Part shown: piece after piece, positions 36,501-45,665 of the stretch
Numbering within the stretch: position 1 is the first letter of the stretch
How the letters are laid out: each line of letters begins with the position of its first letter
Origin: Urbifossiella limnaea
GTDB lineage: Bacteria; Planctomycetota; Planctomycetia; Gemmatales; Gemmataceae
Assembly (NCBI RefSeq): GCF_007747215.1
Contig: NZ_CP036273.1
Coordinates: 6,432,322-6,496,321 of the forward strand
Length of the DNA: 64,000 nt
Direction of reading: 5' to 3'
Notes under the pieces: generated by a model
The model's input: the letters and a program-made list of their open reading frames with translations, nothing else
What the model was told of the DNA's origin: nothing
The model's database searches: none
Translations under genes and position numbers: made by a program

Positions 36501-37647
36501 CCTCGGTCGTCCCGGCGTGCGGCCGTCCGACATATCGGGACCGCCGCAGCCGAACGCCGGGGGGCATTGGTCCGGGCGGCCCCAGCCCGGAGGGCCACCG
36601 GCCGGTCCGTTCGGCCTGCCGCCGTTCACCCTCCTGAACCCCTTCCCTCGCCTGCCTGACCCGCCGGCGGCTGCGCCGCCCGCCCCCGACCGCCCGCCGC
36701 AGCCGCCATCCGGCGACAATGGCTTCTGGAACGAGGTGTTCGATGAGTTGTTCATGGTCGGCGAGTATGTGCTGAAGAACCCGATCCAGGCGCAAGGGAC
36801 ATTCAACCTGGAGAATGGCAAGAGCCTGTTCGACGCGATCGTCATGGGACCGGTGCGGACGGGGTGGTTCGCGCACGATATTGTGAGGAGTGCGTGCGAC
36901 AAGGACTACCGGTCGGATCATCCGATCTACGGGCCGTATCAGCACGCGGAGGCGGGTTACTGGAAGACGTGGGGGCTACTGACCTTGGACGTTGTCACCT
37001 CGATCCCTGCTACCAAAGCAGGTGCCAAAGGGGCCAAGGCTGGATGGCAAGGTGCCAAATTCGGGTGGGGCAAGTTCGCGGCGTGGATGGAGCGAACTGC
37101 CCCAGGGAGGCCGGGGGCGGTCCCGGACAGGATGCTGGGGCCTGTTCGGGATACAACGCCGTGGGAGTTCAACGACTACAAGGCGTGGGTCGAGCGAGCA
37201 TCTGGCAACAAGATCACCGTCCGGCGTGCTCGTCCGGGCGAACTTCCACCCGAGACAGGGGGGAACTTCTTACCCCCTGCTGCCCCCGGCCAGCCCGCCA
37301 CCATCGTCATACCCGAGGGGGCGGGGTACTCGACGTACATCCACGAGTACATTCACGGCCAGTTGTCCCTCCGGATGCCCATGTACTCGACTTCACCGAC
37401 CTGGATGCGGGAGTGGTGGACGGTTCGGGAAGTGGCCGGGTTAGATCAACGGGTGTTCCAACTCGGCACAAACGGGAAGTCTGGCGTCTGGGAGTCGCTC
37501 ACCAGGGCCGAGCAGCAGGCGCAGATACGGTCGTTGCAGAAGCACCTGTTCGAGCATGAGGCGAACGTCGGTCGCATCCCGGATGCGGATCGGGCGAGGG
37601 TCATGGACGACATTAGGCGTCTCCAGGGCATGCTCCGTCCGGAGTGA
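33516..37647 (+). CDS. Rhs/YD-repeat protein, C-terminal part with metalloprotease-like toxin tip (gene split by IS21-like element)
   Basis: The frame opens directly after the IS and has no ATG near it; the first usable in-frame start is GTG 34024, so as it stands this half may be silent or expressed from there. It holds about 30 YD repeats (YDAAGNLTSVTDP type), then the Rhs core with the signature YDPATGRWNAEDPLGLAARD and a DPSG end at 36420. The 408-residue tip (36421-37647) is variable: a Pro-rich linker, a hydrophobic segment, and a C-terminal domain with HEYIH at 37342-37356, an HExxH zinc-protease motif, followed by MREWWTVREVAG. The tip is predicted to be a protease toxin delivered by the Rhs shell. 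Confidence 0.85.
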
Positions 37648-37659
37648 AAGTGAGCCACG

Positions 37660-37902
37660 ATGACGGAAGCACCAGCCTCTGTGATCGAGGCCGCCCTGGA
37701 GTGGTGTCGGCAGCGGGACTACGACCCCGGAAAGGACTTCCGGGCCGTGTTTGTCCCAAAGGACCACGAGTTTAACCTCTCGGATGAGACCCGAGATTTG
37801 TGGCACATCTTCTTCTACCCCGAGGCGATGAAGAAGTTCGCCACGAACTTCTTCGTCCTGGTCGTCGATCCGCACACCCTCCAAGTCGAAAGCCACGGCT
37901 GA
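37660..37902 (+). CDS. Small protein, likely immunity protein for the Rhs tip
   Basis: 80 residues from ATG 37660, 12 bp after the Rhs stop and preceded by AAAGTGAG. The sequence is acidic and has no recognisable family (ALEWCRQRDYDPGKDFRAVF, then LWHIFFYPEAMKKFATNFFV). Its place directly behind a polymorphic-toxin tip is where the cognate immunity gene normally sits. The length is short for an immunity protein but within range. The assignment rests on position alone. Confidence 0.55.
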   Translation: MTEAPASVIEAALEWCRQRDYDPGKDFRAVFVPKDHEFNLSDETRDLWHIFFYPEAMKKFATNFFVLVVDPHTLQVESHG

Positions 37903-38461
37903 ACGGGAACGGCCGCTTTCGCCCACCCAGGCGTCTGCCCCAGGCGCAGGGAGGCCGCTGTACACGGGGGCCAGAACGCTTCCCAATCCGAACGCCCTCA
38001 CCCAGGCCGAAGCGGATCAGATTTACGGATGGGTTCGGGGTCTGGATGCGGAGACGAATATCGCCACGGTGGCAAGGAACACCGGAGTTCCTGAGCAGAT
38101 GGTCCGCTCGGTGCGACAGCACGTCTTCTTCGAGGAGCATCTGTTACCGACCGGCGCGGACGGGACCGGCAGGCTGGTCATGAGGCGGTTCGACGCGGAC
38201 CAAGGCATCGCGGCGTGGTGGAAGGCCGCGACCGAAGGCGGCATCCCGAAGGCCGAACTCGAACGTGTTCAGGCGATCTTCGCCCACGAGTACGTCGAGC
38301 GGGCCTTGATGCGGTCGGGAATGCCCTACCTGCACTATCACCCGCCCTTCCAGTACCCCGGCGCACACCCCCTGTCGCCGCTCTTCCCGAACACCAGACC
38401 GGGGACGCCGGTCTATCCGCCGGGCGGGCCGTGGGATCACCTCCGGCAGTACGGGCCATAG
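37901..38461 (+). pseudogene. Orphan polymorphic-toxin tip module
   Basis: An open stretch without a proper start (first in-frame ATG is 38069, inside the domain). It encodes PLYTGARTLPNPNALTQAEA, then IATVARNTGVPEQMVRSVRQ with HVFFEEHLLP, a segment with RRFDADQGIAAWW, then IFAHEYVERALM. This order (VA-x-x-TG, V-R/K-x-HVF-x-x-x-H, RF-x-x-D-x-x-IA-x-x-W, HE-x-x-E) is one I associate with tip domains of other polymorphic toxins, though I cannot name the family. It lacks shell or core, so it is a displaced cassette of the kind stored downstream of rhs genes and swapped in by recombination. Confidence 0.55.
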
Positions 38462-38541
38462 CGTGAGGGCATGCGCGGCCGGAGGGCGTATGGTCTGGCC
38501 GCCGCACACCGTCGTCCCACAGGCACATTGAGGTGATGCAC

Positions 38542-39018
38542 ATGAGCAGGCTCGCGGAAGCCGTTGATCTGATCGGCTCCCCCAGGCAGGTCAACGCCGA
38601 GAACACGCCCGCGTGTGTCGGCCTGATGAAGGAGTTTCTGCGGCGTGAAGCGCTCTGGGCGAACGAACTCGACTTGGCCGGTGAAGTCCCGTTCGCGGAC
38701 CTCGCGGCGAGAGCCGAAGGCGGGGCCAGCCTCGAAGCGCAGTACCAGGAGATGCTCGACACCTTCACCTACTCCGAAGCCGAATACCGCTGCTGTCTGG
38801 CAATGCTCAACTGGTATGGGCATTCAGTGCTATCCCTTGCGGTAGCTCCACCGGGCGCAGACGACCCGTACCTGCCGCTGCTACACTTCTTCCGGCTCGG
38901 AGGGACCTTCAGGAGAGAGCACCGGGTATTCATCGACATCAACTCCCGGGAGACGATCCACTCGGCCACAATCCAGAAGGGCGATCTGGCAACCGCCATC
39001 GTGAGCTTGGACGGGTAG
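38542..39018 (+). CDS. Hypothetical protein, likely immunity protein for the orphan tip
   Basis: 158 residues from ATG 38542, with GAGGTG 6-9 bp upstream; a start at ATG 38536 is also possible. It is helical and acidic in the first half (LAEAVDLIGSPRQVNAENTP) and beta-rich in the second, ending LLHFFRLGGTFRREHRVFID and a final SLDG. No family was recognised. It follows the orphan toxin tip by 80 bp, the usual place for the matching immunity gene. Confidence 0.55.
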   Translation: MSRLAEAVDLIGSPRQVNAENTPACVGLMKEFLRREALWANELDLAGEVPFADLAARAEGGASLEAQYQEMLDTFTYSEAEYRCCLAMLNWYGHSVLSLAVAPPGADDPYLPLLHFFRLGGTFRREHRVFIDINSRETIHSATIQKGDLATAIVSLDG

Positions 39019-39156
39019 GACGCCGAGTGTGGTCCGACCGCCTTCATCACCAAGAGGGCGGGGGTGTCGGTGGTCCACCCGGGGGTGGGTGGGACCCGCG
39101 CCCCCGGGGTTCGCACTTCGAGTTCCCTTCGGTGAAACTTTGCAACGGCGACCACA

Positions 39157-39537
39157 TCACGCCCGCTTGAGCACCTCGTACACGGTCTGCCGCGACAGCC
39201 GCAACTCCCGGGCGATCACCGCCACCTTCCGCCGCTCGGCCTTCATGGAGAAGATCATCTTCTCCACGGTCGGGGTCACCTTCTGCGGGATGCCCTTCGG
39301 CCTGCCGCCCTTGTTGACGACCGGCCTCGTAGCTCGCCACACTCGCCAGGACGTTGGCGATCAGCCGCCCGGCTGGGGTGCCCAGGTCGATGCCGTCCTT
39401 CAGGCTGATGAAGTTCACCTTCTGGGTCACACACTCGTCGAGCAGGCCGACCAGCCCCTTCGCCGTCCGCCCAAGCCGGTCCAGCCGCCAGACGACGACG
39501 GTCTTCACCCGCCCGGCCCAGATGCCCTCGGCGGGTC
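39157..39537 (-). pseudogene. Serine recombinase (resolvase/invertase family), truncated and frameshifted
   Basis: The first part reads VKTVVVWRLDRLGRTAKGLV and later GTPAGRLIANVLASVASYEA, the typical resolvase core after the catalytic Ser, whose segment is missing behind an in-frame TAG. Then the frame shifts and continues as NKGGRPKGIPQKVTPTVEKM and VAVIARELRLSRQTVYEVLK, the C-terminal HTH of the resolvase. The part between the core and the HTH is shortened. It cannot make a working recombinase and is probably a scar of an older mobile element inside the island. Confidence 0.8.
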
Positions 39538-39689
39538 GGCGCTACGAACCTACCGCCAACCATCGGCCGATGGGTAGACTCTTCCAACCGGAACGACGGG
39601 AGTAGCTACCCGCCGAAAGCCGGGGGCCGGACGGAGGGCGTGGTCCGCCGCCGTCCAGCCCCCGGCCCGCCGACCCCGCGGACCACACC

Positions 39690-41762
39690 ATGTCGAGCGA
39701 ACGCCCCCCCACGCCCCCGACACCCGACCAACTCCCCCCGGCCGCGACGTTTCTGCCGGCCGGAGTTCGGAACTGGCTCACCGCCCGCTACCTTGCCGAC
39801 CCGAACCCCGCCCGGTGGCAACTAGCCCCGGCCGCCGACCCCGAGCCCGTCGTGTTCGTTCGGTTCCCGGAGTTCGCCGCGTTCCTGCTCGCCGCCGGGG
39901 TCGATCTGCTACCGAGCCTGGACGCCTGGAAGGCGGCCGGGTGGATCGCCGACGTTCGCGCCGAGCTCCGCCCGTCCGACGATCCCGCCGCCCGACCGCC
40001 CGACTTCCGGCTATCGCTCCCGGCCGGCGACCATCGGCTCGTCGCCATCCGCCGGGCCGCCCTCGACGCCCCCACCGAGCCGCCGGCGACCGGACACCCG
40101 ACCCGCCGCCCGGCGCCGACGCACCTCCAGCGGATCGACGCGCAGGCGGCTGCGATCGACACGCGGCCGCCCCACGGGCTGGACCCGGAGTTGGCCGAGG
40201 CGTTCGTGGCCACCGCCGTGGCGTTCCGGGAGTGTACCCGGCTGATCGATTCGGCGCCGGCGTTGTGGGAGGACGCGGCCGCGTACCGCCGGCTGGCGGC
40301 CGGGGTCCACGCCGCCGCCGACGCCCTCCGCCCGGCCCTCGACGCGGTGGACACCCGGCTCCGCCGCGCCGGCGGGCCGCACGTGATGCGGGAAGCCCTG
40401 AACGACGTGCTGACGTTGCAGGCCCACGCCCCGCTCGACCCCGCCGGCCGGCGCGGGGGGCTGAACGCGGTCGTCACCGGCCTGTTCCGGCACGGGGACA
40501 CGCTGTTCGGGCGGGTAGACGGCCGGGGGCTGCTCGACCGCCTGCGCGACCAGTTGGCCCGCTTCCCGCCGGTGCCGGGCGGCGCCCCGGTCGCCGCGGG
40601 CCGGTCGGGAGACGCGCTGCCGGCGTTCGCTACAGCGGAGCTGGAAAGCCCCCACGGCCCGGCGGTAGGATTGGCCGTTACGGCCGGGCGTCGTGTGACG
40701 GGTCGTGTTCCCCCGCGTGCGTCGCCCGGCCCACCCACCCCGGGAACACCCCCCATGTCCGACCACCGCCCCCGGTGGGAGCCGGGCCGCGACCCCGTCC
40801 ACCGCCTCATCCAGTGTCTCGACGTGGTGGCGATCGCCCTCCACCGCTTCCACCAACAGTCGTTCCGGCTGCCGCGCCAGCAGCGGGGACGGCCGTGCGA
40901 CCCCGAGGGGTCCGCCGGTTGGTTCAACGGGCGGGACCGGCTCCGGGCGGACTTTGAAGCCGTGCGCGACGCGGTTTGCACGTTGGAGCAGTCGGACGCC
41001 GTGGGCGGGTTCGGCCAGCTACTTTACGACGAGGCCGCGGGCGAATTCACCCGTCTCGGTGCGTGGGACGAGGCCACCCGTACCACCGTGGCCGAGGCGG
41101 CGACGTGGGTGAATCACGCCGTGCGCGCGCCCGTCGCGGGCATCGGTCCCACCCCCCGGCCGTGGCATTGCGACATCTCGCAACCCGTGCCGTCCGGACA
41201 GCCGCAACACGGGGTACAGTTTGAGCAGGAGCAGCACGCGGTGGTCGATGCGGCCCGCATCCGCACCGCGCTCATCTCGGCGCTGGTGCAAGCCGGCGGG
41301 CACGTCCCGAGCGACGTTCGCGCCCGGCGGCAGCTGTATAGTCACAGCTGGCAGCAGGCGGACCCCATCACCCCCGACGAGCTCCTCGCCCTGGCGCGGC
41401 TCACTAACGTCCCTCCGCCAGCCGCCGCCGGCGACGCAAAGCAACCCACCGCAGTTCCACGCCCGGCGGGCAAGTCGGCGCTAGGTGTGGACGGCACAGT
41501 GAAGCGGGTCGGTCGGCCCATTCTGGCCGAGACCACGTCGCCAGTCGGTCGGGCACGTCACCAACTCTACCTGCAAATCCGCGCCGCCATCCGGAAGGAC
41601 CCTGCGCTGCGGACCGTGGGGCAGCTCGTGGCACATTTCCAGGGGCCGGAACACAAAGACTTCCTGAACACGTTGAGACACGACGTGCGGGTCACGAACA
41701 AGACGAAGTTCTTCCGCGCCGCCCTGAAGTGGGTCAAGGATAACCCCGACGCGGCGGCATAA
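39690..41762 (+). CDS. Hypothetical protein, possibly two genes read as one frame
   Basis: 690 residues with ATG at 39690. The first 300 residues (FLPAGVRNWLTARYLADPNP, then VVFVRFPEFAAFLLAAGVDL) form one unit. A low-complexity Pro/Arg stretch follows (VTGRVPPRASPGPPTPGTPP), and a second unit starts at ATG 40755 (MSDHRPRWEPGRDPVHRLIQ) and ends in basic sequence. The linker looks like translated intergenic DNA, so two separate genes, 39690-about 40740 and 40755-41762, are plausible. No family was recognised in either. Upstream of the HTH genes and primase-like gene. Confidence 0.5.
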   Translation: MSSERPPTPPTPDQLPPAATFLPAGVRNWLTARYLADPNPARWQLAPAADPEPVVFVRFPEFAAFLLAAGVDLLPSLDAWKAAGWIADVRAELRPSDDPAARPPDFRLSLPAGDHRLVAIRRAALDAPTEPPATGHPTRRPAPTHLQRIDAQAAAIDTRPPHGLDPELAEAFVATAVAFRECTRLIDSAPALWEDAAAYRRLAAGVHAAADALRPALDAVDTRLRRAGGPHVMREALNDVLTLQAHAPLDPAGRRGGLNAVVTGLFRHGDTLFGRVDGRGLLDRLRDQLARFPPVPGGAPVAAGRSGDALPAFATAELESPHGPAVGLAVTAGRRVTGRVPPRASPGPPTPGTPPMSDHRPRWEPGRDPVHRLIQCLDVVAIALHRFHQQSFRLPRQQRGRPCDPEGSAGWFNGRDRLRADFEAVRDAVCTLEQSDAVGGFGQLLYDEAAGEFTRLGAWDEATRTTVAEAATWVNHAVRAPVAGIGPTPRPWHCDISQPVPSGQPQHGVQFEQEQHAVVDAARIRTALISALVQAGGHVPSDVRARRQLYSHSWQQADPITPDELLALARLTNVPPPAAAGDAKQPTAVPRPAGKSALGVDGTVKRVGRPILAETTSPVGRARHQLYLQIRAAIRKDPALRTVGQLVAHFQGPEHKDFLNTLRHDVRVTNKTKFFRAALKWVKDNPDAAA

Positions 41763-41790
41763 ACGGCCTGTCACAAAACCCCCGGCGGCG

Positions 41791-41920
41791 CACGAAACTC
41801 CGTCCGTGGAGTTTCGTGACGAAATACTTGCCGCTCCCTTCCGCCCTACGAATCCCAGTTCCTCCCCCTTCCGAATCGCCACTTTTTCGTCACGAAACTC
41901 GCCCCCGGTGTTTCGTGACG
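41791..41920. promoter_or_regulatory. Cluster of TTTCGTSACGAAA palindromes (operator- or iteron-like)
   Basis: Perfect copies of the 13-bp palindrome are at 41812-41824 and 41885-41897. They are embedded in larger hairpins: arms 41791-41801/41808-41818 (loop 6) and 41888-41898/41910-41920 (loop 11). All share the half-site CACGAAAC/GTTTCGTG. The cluster lies in the 224-bp gap before the two HTH genes, so it may be their binding site, or an origin-type repeat for the primase-like gene. Confidence 0.6.
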
Positions 41921-41986
41921 GCGGCGCGCCCGAAAAGGGGTTGCAGACGGGCGGGACACACCCGCCCGCGAGACCCGGGGGAACCC

Positions 41987-42208
41987 ATGACCGCACCCGC
42001 AACCCCGTCGGACGCCGACCCGCCCGACGCCACGCTCACGGTCCCGGACCTGGCCGCACTGCTGAAGTGCTCGGAGCGGCACGTCCGCGGGCTGGTCGCG
42101 GCCGGGGCCGTCCCGGGCGTCATCCGCGTCGGCCGGTTGCTCCGCTTCCACCACGGCGTCGTCCGCGCCTGGCTCGCCGACCAGGCGAAGGGAGGCAGCC
42201 GTGACTGA
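41987..42208 (+). CDS. Excisionase-like HTH protein
   Basis: 73 residues from ATG 41987; the frame from 41816 is rejected because it overlaps the palindromes. The segment LTVPDLAALLKCSERHVRGL followed by IRVGRLLRFHHGVVRAWLAD is a helix_turn_helix_17 (MerR-like/excisionase) domain. Such proteins act as recombination directionality factors or repressors. It overlaps the next HTH gene by 8 bp. Confidence 0.82.
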   Translation: MTAPATPSDADPPDATLTVPDLAALLKCSERHVRGLVAAGAVPGVIRVGRLLRFHHGVVRAWLADQAKGGSRD

Positions 42209-42482
42209 CACCACCACCACCCGTGGCCGGGGCGGCGGCCAGCCCGTCAACGACCCCGCCGGCCTCGACCCGCTGTTGCTGAGCGCCAAGGACGCCGCCG
42301 CGCTGATCGGCGTCGGCCTGCGGACGTTCCGGGCGATGGACGCCGCCGGCCGCATCCCGGCCCCCGTCCGGCTGTCGCCGGGGTGCGTCCGCTGGCGACT
42401 GTCCGAGCTGCGCGCGTGGGTCGTCGCCGGCTCCCCACCCAGGGTCGAGTGGGAGGACCGCAAGGCCGCCAGCCGCCGCTAA
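42201..42482 (+). CDS. AlpA-like HTH protein
   Basis: 93 residues from GTG 42201, overlapping the preceding gene by 8 bp, so the pair is translationally coupled. The core LLSAKDAAALIGVGLRTFRA then RIPAPVRLSPGCVRWRLSEL and RAWVVAGSP is a typical AlpA/excisionase wing. AlpA-type proteins activate or direct excision of integrative elements. Two different small HTH proteins in tandem suggests one serves as excisionase and the other as regulator; which is which cannot be told. Confidence 0.82.
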   Translation: MTDTTTTRGRGGGQPVNDPAGLDPLLLSAKDAAALIGVGLRTFRAMDAAGRIPAPVRLSPGCVRWRLSELRAWVVAGSPPRVEWEDRKAASRR

Positions 42483-42579
42483 CCGTCCGACTCCCCCCCA
42501 ATCCCCGCCTCACACGCCCGCCGCCCGGCCCCCGGGCCGGCGCCGGGCGTTGTCGCGCCCCGACCCGGAGCCTTGACCC

Positions 42580-45184
42580 GTGAACACGCCCCCGACCCTC
42601 CTGCCGCACCACCTGGCCGACCTCCGCCGGTCCGGCCTCACCGACGACCACGTCCGCCGCTGCGGGTTCTACTCCGAAGCCGACCCCGCCGCCGTCGCCA
42701 AGCTCCTCCGCCGAGCCGACCGAATGCTCGCAAATGCTATCACGCCGTGCCTGTGCCTGCCGTTCTTCGGCGCCGCCGGCCGCCCCCTGGGGTACGTCCG
42801 GTGCAAGCCCGACCGCCCCCGCGCCGACGCGAAGGGGAAGCCGGTCAAGTACGAGTCGCCGGCCGGCGCCCCGAACCGCGCGTACTTCCCACCGGCGACC
42901 CGCGCCGCGCTCGCCGACGCTACCGTGCCGCTGCTCGTCACCGAAGGGGAGAAGAAGGCGGCGCGGGCCGACCAGGACGGGTTCGCGTGCGTCGGCCTCG
43001 TCGGCGTCTACGGGTGGCAGAAGCGGCGCGACGGCGGCGGGCCGCGCGAGCTCATCCCCGACCTGGCCGCGGTCGCGTGGGCCGGGCGGCCGGTGTTCGT
43101 GGTCTACGACTCCGACCTGGCCGACAAGCCCGCAGTACGGCTTGCCGAGTGGCACCTGGCCGAGGCGCTGGCCGCCGCCGGCGCCGTGGTGCGGGCGGTG
43201 CGGCTGCCGCACGGGCCGGGCGGGGAGAAGGCCGGGCTGGACGACTTCCTGACGGCCCGCGGCGCCGACGCGCTCCGGCTGCTGATGGACGTGGCCGGCC
43301 CCGTCACCCCGCCCGCGGCCGAGGGGCCGGCGGCGCGGCGGTTCGCCGTCGGCGACCGGGTGACGCCGGCCGACCGCGACAACGTCGGCACCGTCACGGC
43401 AGCACTTCCCGGCGACACGTACCGGGTGCGGTTCGACGGCAAGGGTGCGTCGGCCGAGAAGGCGTTCCCCGCGGCGCGGCTCCGGCCGTGGCCGCCCCGC
43501 CCGACGGGGGCCGGCCCGGCCGCCCCGCCGCGGCCGTTCGTCCCGTTCCCGGTGGACGCCCTCCCGGCCCCGCTCGTCCCGTTCGTCGCCGGCGTCGCCG
43601 CCGCCATTCCCTGTGATCCCGCCGCCGTCGCTCTCCCGGCGCTGGCCGTCTGCGGGGCCGCCGTCGGGGCCGCCCGGGTGCTGCAAATCAAGCGGTCGTG
43701 GGCCGAGCCGCCGATCGTCTGGGCCGCGCTCGTGGCCCGGTCGGGGTCGGTCAAGAGCCCGCCGTTCGAGCTCGCCGTCGGCCCCCTCCAGCGGCTCGAC
43801 CTCGACCTCCGCGCGGCCGGGAACGACGCCGCCCGCGCCTACCGGGTCGCCCTCGACGAGTGGAAGGACGCCGAGCGGGAGCGGCGGGGGGCGGGGCGGG
43901 GACGGGGCCGGCCCGCCGCCCGCCGCCGACGGGCCGGGCGAGGCGCCGCCGAAGCCGCGGTGCGTCGCCGGCGACATCACCATCGAGTCGCTGGCGGTGG
44001 TCCTGGCCGACAACCCGAAGGGCGTGCTGGTGTACCGCGACGAGCTGGCCAGCTGGTTCACCGGGCTGACGCGGTACTCGAAGACCGACGCCACCGCCGA
44101 CTGGCTCCAGCTGTTCCACGCCCGCCCGCTGTCGGTGGACCGCAAGACCGGGGACAAGCTGACCATCGCCATCCCCCACGCCGCCGCGGGCGTCATCGGC
44201 ACGATCCAGCCGGTCGTCCTGGCGCGGGCGTTCACCCGCGACTTCCGGGCGTCGGGCGGGGCGGCGCGGATTCTGGTGGTGATGCCGCCGCCGCGGCAGA
44301 AGGTGTGGACCGACGACGACCTCCCAGCGGCCGTGGCCGCGGACTACGAGGCGCTCGTCCGCCGGCTGCGGGAATTCGAGCCCGCGACCGACGCCGACGG
44401 GCGGCCGGTGCCGGTGCCGGTGCGGTTCACCCCGGCGGCCCGCGAGCAGTGGGGGCGGTTCGTGAACGAGTGGGGGCAGAAGACGTTCGACGCCGGGGAA
44501 GAGAGCGACGACCTGGCGGCGGCGTTCTCCAAGATGGAGGGGTACGCCGCGCGGTTCGCGCTGATCCACCACCTCGTCCTCCGGGCGGCGCCGGGCGGGG
44601 CCACCATCCCCGACGCGGTCGGGCTCGACAGCCTGGAGGCGGGCATCACGCTGGCCCGGTGGTTCGCGGCCGAGACGGAGCGGGTGTACGCGGCGCTGGC
44701 CGAGGACGACTCCACTTCCCGGCTGCGGGCGGTGGCCGACCGGGTGCGGGCACTGGGCGGGCGGGCGACGGTGCGGGCGCTCCAGAAGTCGAACGGCCGG
44801 AAGTACCGGACGGCGGCGGCGGCCGAGGCGGCGCTGGCCGAGCTGGTGGCCGCCGGGTGGGGGGCGTGGGAGGAGGCGCGGCCGGCCGGCGGCGGGCACC
44901 CGCTGCGGACGTTCGTGCTGGGTCCGACGCACGACACTTCCGACACTCGTGACCCGGCCGACGAGGACGGCGAGGCGGAGGTGTCCGACACTCGCCCCGA
45001 CACGCCGGAGGAAACTACGGATTTGCCAGGAAATTCGGGGCGAGTGTCGGAAGTGTCGTGCGTCGCCGTGACGAAGCCCGCGCCCGGCGACCGGCCGCAC
45101 AGTGAGGGCGCGGCCGGGGCGAGTGTCGGACGGGGCCGGCGCCGCTACCGCAGCGACGACCGGCCGCACGAGCTGAGGGGGTGA
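42580..45184 (+). pseudogene. DUF3854-DUF3987 primase/helicase-like protein with one frameshift
   Basis: Starts at GTG 42580. The first 240 residues have a TOPRIM-like DUF3854 region (LLVTEGEKKAARADQDGFAC, AGRPVFVVYDSDLADKPAV, EKAGLDDFL). A small KOW-like stretch follows (FAVGDRVTPADRDNVGTVTA), then a DUF3987 domain (VALPALAVCGAAVGAARVLQ to YRDELASWFTGLTRYSKTDA, and IPHAAAGVIGTIQPVVLARA), and a winged-helix-like tail. Between about 43880 and 43925, inside a G-rich run, the frame must move by +1 to stay in the domain. Such proteins are replication proteins of islands and phages. The shift could be a sequencing error, a mutation, or a slippage site; the two halves otherwise look intact. Confidence 0.78.
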
Positions 45185-45187
45185 CCC

Positions 45188-45547
45188 GTGGCGACCGCTA
45201 CCGCGATACCGGCTAGCGCCCGCAACCTGCTCGCCGCCCTGGCCCCGTTCGGCCCGGTGGTCGAGGGGGAGGAACTGGCGTTCGACGACGACCCGCCCGC
45301 CGCGCTCGACGCGGTGCTGAGGGTGATCCACACCGGCGTCCGCGCCCAGCTGGCCGGCCGCCGGTGGCTAGGGTGCGACGAGGCGACGGGTCTGGCGGTG
45401 GTGCTGAACCCGGCCGCCACGCTGCCATCCGGCGTCACCCTGTTGGCCGTGGAGGGCGACGCCACGTGGGACCGCATAAACCCGGCCGCGTGGTGCGACG
45501 CGCCGCGGCTGTTCGACCCCGCGCCGGGTCCTTCGGGACGGGGATAG
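45188..45547 (+). CDS. Hypothetical protein
   Basis: 119 residues from GTG 45188, four bases after the stop of the primase-like gene. It contains ARNLLAALAPFGPVVEGEEL and WLGCDEATGLAVVLNPAATL. No family was recognised. The close spacing suggests it is co-transcribed with the primase-like gene. Confidence 0.6.
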   Translation: MATATAIPASARNLLAALAPFGPVVEGEELAFDDDPPAALDAVLRVIHTGVRAQLAGRRWLGCDEATGLAVVLNPAATLPSGVTLLAVEGDATWDRINPAAWCDAPRLFDPAPGPSGRG

Positions 45548-45665
45548 ATACGCCGGCCACCCGCAGAACGAGTGGCGGACCAGACAAACTAACGCCCGGC
45601 GCCCGCTACCGCGATTCCGCACGGCGACGCGCCGGGTATACTCCAACCACCGACGAGGCCGACTG

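Noticed and set aside
42580-44952. 790-codon frame as one continuous primase-like protein
   Set aside because: After about 43890 it turns into Arg/Gly-rich sequence while DUF3987 continues in the next frame, so the last third is not real.
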